Origin: Corynebacterium camporealensis
GTDB lineage: Bacteria; Actinomycetota; Actinomycetes; Mycobacteriales; Mycobacteriaceae
Direction of reading: 5' to 3'
Assembly: GCF_000980815.1 (NCBI RefSeq)
Contig: NZ_CP011311.1
Span: forward strand, 1,565,815 to 1,629,814
DNA length: 64,000 nt
Under the pieces are notes generated by a model that saw only the letters and a program-made list of their open reading frames with translations, did not search any database and was not told where the DNA came from. The translations under genes and the position numbers were made by a program. Positions within the stretch are counted from its first letter, which is position 1. Each line of letters starts with the position of its first letter. Positions 15,641 through 25,319 of this stretch are shown in pieces.

Positions 15641-17125
15641 TTAATCCTGGTCGCGCAGGGTCTGGCGGTCTTCGGCGCTGCGGCGGGTGACTGGGTCAGA
15701 ACCGTCCCAGCACTCGACGTTGTCGAGCTCAGGGAGCATATCGCGGTGGAAGACCGGGTCGACGCCGTTAGCGCGCTGTTGGGAGTAGTTCTTCAACAGC
15801 TTAATGGCAACACCGGATAGCGGGACGATGGCCGCAACGTTGAGCAGCACCATGGTGGCAGCACCGGTATCGGCCAGTGCGAAGACCAGCGGCAGGGAGC
15901 CCACGGCGCCGAACCAGACGAAGAAGAGCACTGCGCAACGGAAGATGTTGAGCACGGTCTTGCTGCCGCTGAGGTATTCCACGTTGGACTCGGCCAGGTA
16001 GTAGTTGCCCAAGATGGACGAAAACGCCAGGAAGAACAAGATGAAGCTGACGAAGTGGATGCCCCAATCGCCGACCTCGGAGGCCAATGCGGCCTGGGTC
16101 AACGGAACGCCTTCGGCTTCCTGGCCGTAGACGACGTCCTGGCCGAGCAGGATGATAAAGGCGGTAATGGTACAGACGACCAGGGTGTCGAAGTAGACGC
16201 CGAGGGTCTGGACCAGGCCCTGCTTGACCGGGTGGGACACGGTCGCGGTCGCGGCGGCGTTTGGTGCAGAACCCTCGCCGGCCTCGTTGGAGAACAGGCC
16301 ACGCTGGATACCCAGCATCATGGCCGAGCCGATGGTGGCACCAGCGATTTCCTTAAAGCCGAGTGCGTGGCCGACGATGCTGGAGACCATGTCCGGGACG
16401 CGATCGAAGTTGGTGATGACGACAAAGGCACCGACCAGCAGGTAGGCACCGGCCATAAATGGCACGACGATCTGGGTGATGTTCGCGATGCGCTGGACGC
16501 CACCGAAGATGATGAAGCCGGAAGCCACGGCGATGACAGCACCGATGATTGCGCGGAAGGTCCAGGAATCCTGGTCGAAGGAGAAGGAGACGGCATCGGC
16601 AATTGCGTTGGTCTGGAATGCGTTGTAGACCAGGCCGAAGGTAAACACTAAAGCGATAGAAAACGCAATGCTCAGCGGGGTCCACTTCAGACCGCGCTTC
16701 ATGTAGTAGGCCGGGCCGCCGCGGTAGGCATCGCCGTCGCGGACCTTCCACAGCTGTGCCAAGGTGGACTCCACGAACGAGGTCGCACCACCCAAGATGG
16801 CGATGATCCACATCCAGAACACTGCACCGGGACCACCAACAGAAATCGCCACCGCGACACCGGCGATGTTACCGGTACCCACGCGGGAGGCTGCAGAAAT
16901 AGTAAAGGCCTTGAACGCGGAGATTCCGCCGTAGTCTTCATCTTCGTCGCGGCCGACACCCTTGGGGCGTTCGACGACGGCTTTGAACATGTCCGGCACC
17001 ATGCGCAGCTGGACAACTACGGTGCGGAAACCAAAAAAGAGGCCCGCGCCAACGAGCACAATAGGCAAAATATAGGTCCACAGGAAGTCGTTTCCTGTAG
17101 TCACGAGGTTCTCGATCACATCCAT
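15641..17125 (-). CDS. Sodium:alanine symporter (AGCS) family transporter
   Basis: A 494-residue inner-membrane carrier of the alanine/glycine:cation symporter family, which imports small neutral amino acids with Na+. Typical family stretches are SRVGTGNIAGVAVAISVGGP, FWMWIIAILGGATSFVESTL, YRGGPAYYMKRGLKW and LFSNEAGEGSAPNAAATATV. About 10-11 membrane helices are expected. The exact substrate cannot be read from sequence. The ATG at 17125 lies 7 bases after a TAGGTT box (17133-17138), suggesting a leaderless message. acyP follows after 10 bases. Confidence 0.9.
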   Translation of the reverse strand: MDVIENLVTTGNDFLWTYILPIVLVGAGLFFGFRTVVVQLRMVPDMFKAVVERPKGVGRDEDEDYGGISAFKAFTISAASRVGTGNIAGVAVAISVGGPGAVFWMWIIAILGGATSFVESTLAQLWKVRDGDAYRGGPAYYMKRGLKWTPLSIAFSIALVFTFGLVYNAFQTNAIADAVSFSFDQDSWTFRAIIGAVIAVASGFIIFGGVQRIANITQIVVPFMAGAYLLVGAFVVITNFDRVPDMVSSIVGHALGFKEIAGATIGSAMMLGIQRGLFSNEAGEGSAPNAAATATVSHPVKQGLVQTLGVYFDTLVVCTITAFIILLGQDVVYGQEAEGVPLTQAALASEVGDWGIHFVSFILFFLAFSSILGNYYLAESNVEYLSGSKTVLNIFRCAVLFFVWFGAVGSLPLVFALADTGAATMVLLNVAAIVPLSGVAIKLLKNYSQQRANGVDPVFHRDMLPELDNVECWDGSDPVTRRSAEDRQTLRDQD

Positions 17126-17132
17126 GCGAAAT

Positions 17133-17138
17133 AACCTA
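17133..17138 (-). promoter_or_regulatory. Leaderless promoter -10 box for the AGCS transporter
   Basis: The minus strand reads TAGGTT, 7 bases, then the ATG at 17125. No ribosome site is seen between them. Confidence 0.5.
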
Positions 17139-17166
17139 TCGTGAATTGGCCCAGTTGTTAATTAAC

Positions 17167-17982
17167 TCACTGACAATGGGGGCAATAATGCGTCGAACGT
17201 CCGCCTAGCACGATGCGTTCGATCTCTGTCCCACAGCGTGGACAAGGCTGGCCGGCTTGGCCGTAGGCGTTGAGGCTGCGCGCGAAGTAGCCGGACTCGC
17301 CATTGACGTTGACGTAGAGCTCATCAAAGCTGGTACCGCCGACTTCCAGGGCACGCTCCATGACAGCTGCGGCCGCCTCCAACAGGGCGACGGCGTCGCG
17401 CTGCAACAGCGTCGAGGCGCGCTTGGTGGGTTTGATCTGGGCTGCCCACAAGCTTTCGTCGGCGTAAATATTACCTACTCCCGATACGACGGTTTGGTCG
17501 AGGAGGGCGGTTTTCACGGCGGTCTTTTTACGTCGCAAAGCGCGTGCGGTGGCCACTAAGTCGAAGCCGGACTCGAGCGGATCGACCGCGATGTGCGCAA
17601 TTTTTAGCCAAGGCGCAAGCAACCAGTAGCCGAAGGTGCGCTGGTCGATAAAGGAGACTTCGGTGCCATCGTCAAATGTGGCGACGATGCGGACGTGTTT
17701 AGAGTTTTGCTCACCGACGCGCATCTGCCCGGACATGCCGAGGTGCACAAAGAGCACGTCGCGGCCCGGGTCGGTGAGGTCTTCGTCGGCGAATTCCAGC
17801 CACATGAACTTGCCGCGGCGGGCAACCTTGGCGATGGTGCGCCCACGCAGCAGCTGATCCAGTGGGGCTTCTTGTCCCCTATTGGCGCGCGGATGGCGCA
17901 CGTCGACGGATTCGAAGGTGCGCCCGCGCAGGTGCTTATCGACGCCGCGCCGGACCACCTCTACTTCAGGCAGCTCCGGCAT
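17167..17982 (-). CDS. mutM: Formamidopyrimidine-DNA glycosylase (MutM/Fpg)
   Basis: A base-excision repair glycosylase/lyase that removes 8-oxoguanine and formamidopyrimidines. The N-terminus after Met is PELPEVEVVRRGVD, with catalytic Pro1 and Glu2. GKFMWLEF carries the conserved lysine, ESLWAAQIKP is typical of the helix-two-turn-helix region, and a C-terminal zinc finger (CPRCGTEIERIVLGGRSTHY then CPHC) has four cysteines. At 271 residues it is full length. The start overlaps the rnc stop as TAATG, giving translational coupling. Confidence 0.97.
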   Translation of the reverse strand: MPELPEVEVVRRGVDKHLRGRTFESVDVRHPRANRGQEAPLDQLLRGRTIAKVARRGKFMWLEFADEDLTDPGRDVLFVHLGMSGQMRVGEQNSKHVRIVATFDDGTEVSFIDQRTFGYWLLAPWLKIAHIAVDPLESGFDLVATARALRRKKTAVKTALLDQTVVSGVGNIYADESLWAAQIKPTKRASTLLQRDAVALLEAAAAVMERALEVGGTSFDELYVNVNGESGYFARSLNAYGQAGQPCPRCGTEIERIVLGGRSTHYCPHCQ

Positions 17983-18752
17983 TAGAGTTCAGAACCGGCA
18001 GTGCCTTGGACAAGCAGCGGGGTTTCCTGCAGTACTTGGCAGGCCTCGCGCGCTGCTTGCTGTTCGGCCAGCTTCTTGTTGTGGCCGACACCGGTGCCGA
18101 CGGTCAGGCCGGCGACCTTGGCCACAGCGGTAAACGTCTGGTCGTGTTCCGGGCCAGTCGAGGTCGCGCTATAGGAGGGCATCGCGGCCTTCAGTTCCGC
18201 GCAACGCTCCTGCAGCGTGGTCTTCCAATCGAGGTGGCGACCAGAAACGGTAGCGTTGTCGATTTTCTTAGCAAACAGACGCAGGATGACCTCGCGGGCA
18301 GGCTCAAATCCGTGCTGGCGGTAAATCGCGCCCAGTAGTGCCTCGGTGGTATCGGCGAGGATGGATTCCTTGTCGCGACCACCGGTGGATTGTTCGCCCT
18401 TGCCCAGCAGGATGTGCTGACCGAGTTCGATTTCGCGGGCGACATCGGCAAGCCCGTAGCGCGAGACAATCGAGGCGCGCATCTTGGAAATATCCGACTC
18501 CGGGCGCGACGGGTACTGCTCGTAGAGCTTCGCCGCGATGGACAGGCCCAGCACGGCATCGCCCAGAAACTCCAGGCGCTCGTTGTTCGGCAGGTGCCCG
18601 TTTTCGTTGGCAAAGGAACGATGGGTTAGGGCGAGGCAAAGGTGCTCGTCGTCAAGCTCGATGCCTAGCTGCTTAAGCAAAGGCTTATGGTCAATGGCGT
18701 TGAAGGCAGCATTGAGTGCTTCTTCGCCGGTGAGCTTTTTGCGCCGGCTCAT
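17982..18752 (-). CDS. rnc: Ribonuclease III
   Basis: This double-stranded RNA endonuclease processes rRNA precursors and structured mRNAs. The catalytic signature NERLEFLGDAVLGL is near residue 57, a second acidic motif lies in DTTEALLGAIY, and a C-terminal dsRNA-binding domain ends with GVGHNKKLAEQQAAREA. I place the start at ATG 18752, which overlaps the DUF177 stop as ATGA; a start eight codons upstream would extend the overlap needlessly. The gene is 256 residues and overlaps mutM by 3 bases, so DUF177-rnc-mutM form one coupled unit. Confidence 0.95.
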   Translation of the reverse strand: MSRRKKLTGEEALNAAFNAIDHKPLLKQLGIELDDEHLCLALTHRSFANENGHLPNNERLEFLGDAVLGLSIAAKLYEQYPSRPESDISKMRASIVSRYGLADVAREIELGQHILLGKGEQSTGGRDKESILADTTEALLGAIYRQHGFEPAREVILRLFAKKIDNATVSGRHLDWKTTLQERCAELKAAMPSYSATSTGPEHDQTFTAVAKVAGLTVGTGVGHNKKLAEQQAAREACQVLQETPLLVQGTAGSEL

Positions 18753-19291
18753 AGGAACTTCTCCAGACCTGCCCAACGGGGGTCGACTTTATCTTCTTCC
18801 TCACCGGAGACACCAGCATTGACGCCTTCGGGGGTTTCGATGTCGCACTCGCCTTCGCAGGTCGGCGCAAAAGGCAGGTTCAGTCCTGCTTCATCGATGA
18901 CCGACTGCAGCAGGTCGAGTTCATCGTCGACGATTTCTGGCACCTCATCGCCTGAGCCCTCATCTTCCGGGTCGGCTGCATCGCCACTGACAAAGTCCTC
19001 ATCAGCGGCAAAAACCTGGGATACGTGCAGGTCCAGCGGTGGGGCCAACGGCTTGAGGCAGCGGGCGCATTCGCCTTCGAGGGTGCCGGTAATGTCGGCA
19101 TCGACAAGAACGCCCGAACCCAGCGGGGTCAAGGTTGCCTCAACGTTTAGTTCGGAGCCTTTCGGCACGGCAATCATTTCCACGCCGATGCGCTCTGGGG
19201 CCGGACCGGTCTGGGTACGCTGCTCCGGCATTGCTTCCGTGCCCTGGGCACGCAGCAGCTCGGCCACATTAAACTTCAAAGGTGATGTCAT
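18749..19291 (-). CDS. DUF177 (YceD-like) protein
   Basis: A 180-residue member of the DUF177/YceD family, which in many bacteria precedes rpmF and is linked to 23S rRNA or large-subunit synthesis. The zinc-like cysteine pair EGECARCLKPL (about residues 72-82) and a later CEGECDIE are visible, in a very acidic second half. Here rpmF is not between it and rnc; instead its stop overlaps the rnc start. The ATG lies 10 bases from a TAGGCT box, so any leader is at most a few bases. Confidence 0.85.
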   Translation of the reverse strand: MTSPLKFNVAELLRAQGTEAMPEQRTQTGPAPERIGVEMIAVPKGSELNVEATLTPLGSGVLVDADITGTLEGECARCLKPLAPPLDLHVSQVFAADEDFVSGDAADPEDEGSGDEVPEIVDDELDLLQSVIDEAGLNLPFAPTCEGECDIETPEGVNAGVSGEEEDKVDPRWAGLEKFL

Positions 19292-19413
19292 AGCGCATAC
19301 CAGCCTACCCCGTGGCCCGGGGCTGTTTCACCTTCGCTGAACACAGGCTGAATTCTTCAGCATAGCTCGACGTGAAAGGCCAATTTGGGCGACATTGGAA
19401 AGCGTTGCGTCTC

Positions 19414-19419
19414 TAGGCT
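19414..19419 (+). promoter_or_regulatory. Leaderless promoter -10 box for the gene at 19426
   Basis: TAGGCT, then 6 bases, then ATG at 19426. No ribosome site is present. Confidence 0.45.
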
Positions 19420-19425
19420 TTAGGC

Positions 19426-19962
19426 ATGGATGACGCACAGACTATGGCTTTGCAGGAAGCCGCCCAGGGGTTTGTCACCTACTGCGCCCTACCGATTGTG
19501 GTGCTGTGCCTCATTGGGCTGTTGTGCCACCATATCGTCGGCACGCGCCACCAGGGATTTTATGGCGAATCCGGGTACCGCTTGCGCCATGTGGTGGGCT
19601 GGTCACTGGCCGTGGGCATTGTGGTCGGCGTGGGTCTGGCGCAACCGCTGCTCACTTACGAAACCAAGATCATCGTCGGTGCACTGGGCTTTGGCATTGC
19701 TGCCGCACAGCTGACCTGGGGTGCGCGCGAATGCATTTCCGCAGTATTCCTCTCCGCTGCGGGTCTGATGCTGGGCTCTAGCAGCGCATACTTAGCGATG
19801 CGCCTTGGCCTCTCCCCCACCATCGATACGCAACTACTCGATCAGCTGCGCATCAATCTGTTGGGGCTGTGGCCAGCATTCGCACTACCGGCCCTAGTGA
19901 CTGCGGGGATAGCCGCGTTTTTGACCATCCAATCCGAGCGGGCTACGCGTTCCCGCACCTAG
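19426..19962 (+). CDS. Membrane protein of unknown function
   Basis: A 178-residue protein with about five hydrophobic segments: around residues 15-35 (ALPIVVLCLIGLLCHHIV), 55-75 (GWSLAVGIVVGVGLAQPLL), 82-100, 105-125 and 150-170. I do not recognise the family. It is the only plus-strand gene between ffh and the glycerate kinase and ends 6 bases before the convergent SepIVA stop. Two histidines in LLCHHIVGTRHQ lie at the end of the first helix, but no motif assigns a function. Confidence 0.75.
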   Translation: MDDAQTMALQEAAQGFVTYCALPIVVLCLIGLLCHHIVGTRHQGFYGESGYRLRHVVGWSLAVGIVVGVGLAQPLLTYETKIIVGALGFGIAAAQLTWGARECISAVFLSAAGLMLGSSSAYLAMRLGLSPTIDTQLLDQLRINLLGLWPAFALPALVTAGIAAFLTIQSERATRSRT

Positions 19963-19968
19963 CGGGAA

Positions 19969-20727
19969 TTAGCGTTCGTAGCGGCGTTCGCTGCGCTGTG
20001 GGCGCTCGTACCGGCGCTCGGAATCGTAGTCGCCCTGGTCGGCACCGCGCTCGTAGCCTTCGCTGCGAGGGGAACGCACACCTGCACCGCGGCGCAGGGC
20101 TGCACGGTCGGAGTTGACGGTGCGCAGCAGACCCGACAGAGAAGATTCGAACTCGCCAAGCTTGTTGTCGACGAACTCGTCGCACTCGGTGCGCAGACGG
20201 TTGGATTCGCTGTGGGCGCTTTCGACGATGCGGTGTGCTTCGTCGTTGGCGCGGCGTACGACCTCAGATTCGCTGACCAGGCGCTCCTGCTCGGCGCGGC
20301 CTTCGTTGACCGAGCGCTCGTATTCGGAATTACCCTTAGCGACAATGCGCTCAGCCTCGGCGCGGGCACCTTCGACGAGAGAGTTAGCCTCGTCCTCAGC
20401 CTGGGCAACCATGGTGGTGGCGCGGTGCTGGGCATCGTTAAGCATGTCGTCGGAATCAGCCTGCGCGCGGGACATGATGCCATCGGCTTCCGCGGTGGCA
20501 TCGTTGACTGTCTGGGAGGCGCGCTCTTCTGCCCCGCGAATGATTTCATCCTTGTTGTCTAGAACGTCTTGGGCGTCGTCGATTTCGACGGGCAGGGCGT
20601 TGCGCAGGTCATCGAGAAGCGCGAGCATCTCGTTGCGCGGCACCATGCAGTTGGAGGTCATCGGGACCGAGTAACCCTGCTCTAAGTGGCGGACTAGTTC
20701 ATCTAAGGATTCAAAAACGCGGTACAT
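19969..20727 (-). CDS. sepIVA: SepIVA-like septation protein (DivIVA-like coiled coil)
   Basis: A 252-residue hydrophilic protein, largely coiled coil from about residue 50 to 200 with repeated Ala/Glu/Arg heptads. It matches the family of mycobacterial SepIVA (the Rv2927c type) in layout and position: in mycobacteria that gene is also next to DUF177-rnc-mutM. SepIVA acts in septum formation and polar envelope growth. The C-terminal 40 residues are a low-complexity Arg/Tyr/Glu/Ser tail containing two ERRYER copies. A TAACCT box 7 bases before ATG suggests a leaderless message. Assignment rests on synteny and composition. Confidence 0.8.
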   Translation of the reverse strand: MYRVFESLDELVRHLEQGYSVPMTSNCMVPRNEMLALLDDLRNALPVEIDDAQDVLDNKDEIIRGAEERASQTVNDATAEADGIMSRAQADSDDMLNDAQHRATTMVAQAEDEANSLVEGARAEAERIVAKGNSEYERSVNEGRAEQERLVSESEVVRRANDEAHRIVESAHSESNRLRTECDEFVDNKLGEFESSLSGLLRTVNSDRAALRRGAGVRSPRSEGYERGADQGDYDSERRYERPQRSERRYER

Positions 20728-20734
20728 GCCACTG

Positions 20735-20740
20735 AGGTTA
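20735..20740 (-). promoter_or_regulatory. Leaderless promoter -10 box for sepIVA
   Basis: The minus strand reads TAACCT, 7 bases, then ATG at 20727. Confidence 0.45.
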
Positions 20741-20798
20741 AACGACGAGCCACCTGCGTTTCGTCTCCCACGCGGTAGGCGCTGTAAAACCGCGAAAT

Positions 20799-20826
20799 CC
20801 GGGGACGAAACCTAGTTCATCCCCGG
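20799..20826 (-). terminator. Probable terminator after gdhA
   Basis: On the minus strand CCGGGGA (20820-20826) pairs with TCCCCGG (20799-20805) across a 14-base loop. It is about 35 bases past the gdhA stop and is followed by a modest T-rich stretch. Confidence 0.6.
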
Positions 20827-20860
20827 GGAAATCGACGGTTACGGTTAAGCGTTTTAAGGC

Positions 20861-22252
<1,392 letters not shown>

Positions 22253-22396
22253 TTTTCACCGCCACACTCCTTTTTGCAACTTCTCCCCCGCCCAAACTTT
22301 CCTAACCCCTGCGACCAGCACCGATAGCTTCGTTAATTTCTGTTACATGACAGTTTCCAAAGCTGTTAACGTGTCCTTCGCAAAAAGCACTGCCGA

Positions 22397-22402
22397 TATA
22401 CT
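22397..22402 (+). promoter_or_regulatory. Leaderless promoter -10 box for the glycerate kinase gene
   Basis: TATACT, a near-consensus -10, is followed by 7 bases and ATG at 22410. This supports 22410 as the start rather than the in-frame ATG at 22347. Confidence 0.6.
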
Positions 22403-22409
22403 CATCCCC

Positions 22410-23507
22410 ATGCTCGTTATTGTTGCCCCGGACTCGTTCAAAGGCACCGCTAGTGCCCAAACGGCTGCTGCTGCCATCGCCAGCGGAGTGCGCGAAGTAC
22501 TTCCCGATGCCACCGTGCTATCCGCCCCCATGGCCGATGGCGGTGAAGAAACCGCTGACGTCCTTGCCAGTGCTGCTGCCCTGCGCGGTGCGAAGGTAGA
22601 ACGGATTACGCTGCCGACGACTGACGCCATCGGCAGGCTCACCGAGGCTTCCTATGCTTTCGACACCACCAACCACACCGCCTACATCGATGTCGCCGCG
22701 GCATCCGGCCTACCGGCGGTCGCTGACAGCCTCGACCCGCTGCATGCCGATACCTATGGCACCGGCGTGCTGATTGCTGATGCGGAAGCCCGCGGTGCCA
22801 CCCACATCGTGCTGGGCTTAGGCGGTTCCGCAACTGTCGATGGCGGCGTGGGCATCCTCAGTGCGCTGGGTGCCGCAGTTCACGACGAGCGCGGCTACGC
22901 CCTGCCCAAAGGTGGCGCACCGCTGGTCCAACTCGACACCATCGATACCGCGCAGCTGAACATCAAAGCCGCGCTGCTGGACTACACCCTGGTGGCCGAT
23001 ACCCGCGCCACCGTCGTCCAGGCCGCCACGATGTACGCACCCCAAAAAGGCGCGGAAGGTGAACAGATTGCGCTTCTTGCCGGCGCGCTATTGCAGCTGG
23101 CCAAGGTCACCGAACAAGACCCCGAGCAGCCTTACTTCGGTGCCGCCGGCGGCATTCCCATCGCGCTGCGCTGGCTCTCGATGTCCCTGTGGGGCGACGA
23201 GTCCCACTTCCGCATCGTGCCTGGCGGCAAGTTCGTTGCCGAACAAATTGGCCTAAGCCAGAAAATCCCCGACGCCGACCTCGTCATCACCGGCGAAGGC
23301 GCCTTCGACGAGCAGTCCTTAACCGGCAAAGCCGTCGGCACGATCGCAGAACTCTGCGCCGAGGCAAACGTCCCACTGGGTATCGTCGCCGGGCGCATCG
23401 ACGAGCCCGCCCCCGAAGGCACCCACGCAGCCGAACTCAGCGGCGAAGGCCCACTGCCCGAGCAGCTACGCGAGGCCGGAAAGAAGCTCGCGGAAGCTCT
23501 AAAATAG
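22410..23507 (+). CDS. glxK: Glycerate kinase (GlxK/GarK family)
   Basis: Phosphorylates D-glycerate with ATP, feeding glyoxylate-derived carbon into glycolysis. The protein starts MLVIVAPDSFKGTASAQTAA, the classic N-terminus of the family. VLSAPMADGGEETADVL, AARGATHIVLGLGGSATVDG-type and VITGEGAFDEQSLTGKAVG motifs follow, and its 365 residues are typical. The ATG at 22347 would add 21 residues without family counterpart, and a -10 box lies inside that stretch. It is divergent from gdhA and ends at a strong hairpin shared with the convergent gene. Confidence 0.93.
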   Translation: MLVIVAPDSFKGTASAQTAAAAIASGVREVLPDATVLSAPMADGGEETADVLASAAALRGAKVERITLPTTDAIGRLTEASYAFDTTNHTAYIDVAAASGLPAVADSLDPLHADTYGTGVLIADAEARGATHIVLGLGGSATVDGGVGILSALGAAVHDERGYALPKGGAPLVQLDTIDTAQLNIKAALLDYTLVADTRATVVQAATMYAPQKGAEGEQIALLAGALLQLAKVTEQDPEQPYFGAAGGIPIALRWLSMSLWGDESHFRIVPGGKFVAEQIGLSQKIPDADLVITGEGAFDEQSLTGKAVGTIAELCAEANVPLGIVAGRIDEPAPEGTHAAELSGEGPLPEQLREAGKKLAEALK

Positions 23508-23516
23508 CTTCCACTT

Positions 23517-23549
23517 CCCGTAACAGCGGACTCGTTCCGCTGTTACGGG
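23517..23549. terminator. Perfect 14-bp hairpin between convergent genes
   Basis: CCCGTAACAGCGGA (23517-23530) is exactly complementary to TCCGCTGTTACGGG (23536-23549) across a 5-base loop. It can form on both strands between glxK and the minus-strand gene, and it contains that gene's TAA stop. No T run follows, so it may act as an mRNA 3'-end barrier rather than a classic terminator. Confidence 0.7.
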
Positions 23550-23941
23550 ATGATGTGCAACGACCACGGGAAGATGGCGGGGCGCTCGTGGGCGCGCTCA
23601 TCTTCGAGGAGAACGTGGTCCTTCGGCAGGCCCGCGTGTGGGGTCAGCAGGCGGGCTAAGACCATTGCCAGCTGGTTGACGGAGCCCTTAACACCGTCGA
23701 CTTTGATGTGGTAGCGACGCACGTTGGCGTCTTCCAGATCGCGCTCTTCGTGTTCGTCGCGGTAGGTCTGGCGCAGTTGGTCTTCCAGGCCCTGTGCGAA
23801 AGCGGCGTTTTCGACTTGGGTAACCTCTGCAGAAGTCAAAGAACCATTGTCTACAAGCTTGCCGGTTGCGGTTTCAAAGATTTCCGCCACGCGGCGGGCC
23901 TGGGCATCTGGGACCAAGACATCGAATTGGATAATTGGCAT
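23543..23941 (-). CDS. Conserved-looking protein of unknown function
   Basis: A 132-residue soluble protein starting MPIIQFDVLVPDAQARRVAE. A proline directly after Met plus a beta strand resembles the tautomerase superfamily N-terminus, but the rest (a charged middle REDEHEERDLED-like region and a C-terminus ending FPWSLHIIP) does not clearly support that. The ATG is 6 bases from a TAGGGT box and has no ribosome site. The stop codon lies inside the hairpin at 23517-23549. Confidence 0.7.
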   Translation of the reverse strand: MPIIQFDVLVPDAQARRVAEIFETATGKLVDNGSLTSAEVTQVENAAFAQGLEDQLRQTYRDEHEERDLEDANVRRYHIKVDGVKGSVNQLAMVLARLLTPHAGLPKDHVLLEDERAHERPAIFPWSLHIIP

Positions 23942-23947
23942 AAGGCT

Positions 23948-23953
23948 ACCCTA
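23948..23953 (-). promoter_or_regulatory. Leaderless promoter -10 box for the gene at 23543-23941
   Basis: The minus strand reads TAGGGT, 6 bases, then ATG at 23941. The same TAGGGT box precedes pyk and rarD. It is divergent from the amidohydrolase gene, whose start is 36 bases away. Confidence 0.5.
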
Positions 23954-23976
23954 CCCATACTCCTAGGAGGACAGCT

Positions 23977-25182
23977 ATGGGACATCCCACACACATCGCA
24001 AAGCTGCTGGCCAACCATGGTGTGAACCTGGATTGGCAGCAGGATTTTTACCGTGATCTGCATCAGCACCCGGAGCTGTCCCACGAAGAAGATCGCACCG
24101 CGGCCAAGATTAAAGGGCAGCTGGCAAAGTTTGATTGCGAGCTCGTCGACAACATCGGCGGGCACGGGATGGTGGCCATTTTCCGCAACGGCGAAGGCCC
24201 GACCACGTTATTCCGCGCGGATTTTGATGGCCTGCCCGTTAAGGAGCAGACCGGGGTGGACTATGCCTCGACCAATGGCTGCATGCACGCCTGCGGCCAT
24301 GACATGCACACCACGGCAGCGCTGGGTGCCTGTGCGCTTATCGATGCCCACCGCGACAGCTGGACCGGTACCTTTATGGCACTGTTTCAGCCTGCTGAGG
24401 AATCCTCACTGGGTGCTAAATACATGCTTGCCGATGACCTGCTGGACCGCGTCCCGCGTCCGGACGTGTGTTTAGGCCAGCACGTTGTTGCTGGTCCCGC
24501 TGGGCATGTGATGTCCAAGTCCGGCGCGATTATGGCTGGTTGTGATTCCCTGCGTATCCGCGTGGCGGGTCGTTCAGCGCATGCGTCAATGCCGCATAAC
24601 GCGATTGATCCGACCTACATTGCCGCGATGATTGTCACCCGCTTGCAGGCAATCGTGGGCCGGGAGGTCGCCCCGCACCAGTTCTTCGTTATCTCTGTCG
24701 GTGAGCTGCATTCCGGCGATAAGAACAACATCATCCCCGATAGTGCGGAGTTGGTGCTCAATACCCGCTACTACGATCCGGCGCTGGCCGAGCGCGTCTA
24801 TGAATCCTTAGAGCGCATGGTGCGTGCCGAGTGTGTGGCGTCTGGTAGCCCGGAAGAGCCCAGTTTCGAGTACTACGCCCACGGCGAAGTCACCGACAAC
24901 GACGTGGCCACCTATACCCCGGTGCGCGAGGTCTTCGATGCCACCTTTGGTGAAGACTCTGTCGATGCCGATAGGTCCACTGCTTCGGAGGACTTCTGCT
25001 ATCTCCCACAGGCTTGGGGCGTGCCCTATTTCTTCTGGCACATCGGCTGTACGCCGAAGGAGTTGATGGACAACCCGCCGGTCAATCACCAGTCGAATTT
25101 CCTGCCCGACTACGCACCGACGGTGCGTGCCTCGACCCTGGCTGCCGCAGCAGGTGTGCTGACCTTCCTGGGCAACAACTAA
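23977..25182 (+). CDS. M20-family metal-dependent amidohydrolase
   Basis: A 401-residue dinuclear-metal amidase/peptidase of the M20D group (hippurate hydrolase, indole-acetyl-amino-acid hydrolase and AbgB relatives). Metal-ligand motifs are MHACGHDMHTTAALGAC near residue 105 and LFQPAEESSLGAKYML with the catalytic glutamate pair, plus a late histidine in NPPVNHQSNF. A dimerisation domain lies between (GRSAHASMPHNAIDP). The substrate, an N-acyl amino acid or peptide, cannot be fixed from sequence. The start has an excellent AGGAGG site. Confidence 0.9.
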   Translation: MGHPTHIAKLLANHGVNLDWQQDFYRDLHQHPELSHEEDRTAAKIKGQLAKFDCELVDNIGGHGMVAIFRNGEGPTTLFRADFDGLPVKEQTGVDYASTNGCMHACGHDMHTTAALGACALIDAHRDSWTGTFMALFQPAEESSLGAKYMLADDLLDRVPRPDVCLGQHVVAGPAGHVMSKSGAIMAGCDSLRIRVAGRSAHASMPHNAIDPTYIAAMIVTRLQAIVGREVAPHQFFVISVGELHSGDKNNIIPDSAELVLNTRYYDPALAERVYESLERMVRAECVASGSPEEPSFEYYAHGEVTDNDVATYTPVREVFDATFGEDSVDADRSTASEDFCYLPQAWGVPYFFWHIGCTPKELMDNPPVNHQSNFLPDYAPTVRASTLAAAAGVLTFLGNN

Positions 25183-25271
25183 AGCGCGTGAGCAACGAGG
25201 CATCGATACGGCTTGGCATCTGCGATCCGGGGTAAATCCCATTAGGCTGGTCAACGTTTGTTGTTCCCTTC

Positions 25272-25296
25272 AACCGGCACCACCGTGGTGCCGGTT
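25272..25296. repeat. Perfect 25-base palindrome before glgP
   Basis: AACCGGCACCAC, one central base, then GTGGTGCCGGTT. It ends 23 bases before the glgP GTG. It may be an operator, an mRNA leader hairpin or the end of the amidohydrolase message. There is no T run on either side. Confidence 0.6.
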
Positions 25297-25319
25297 CCGC
25301 CAAGATTGGGTGAAATTAC

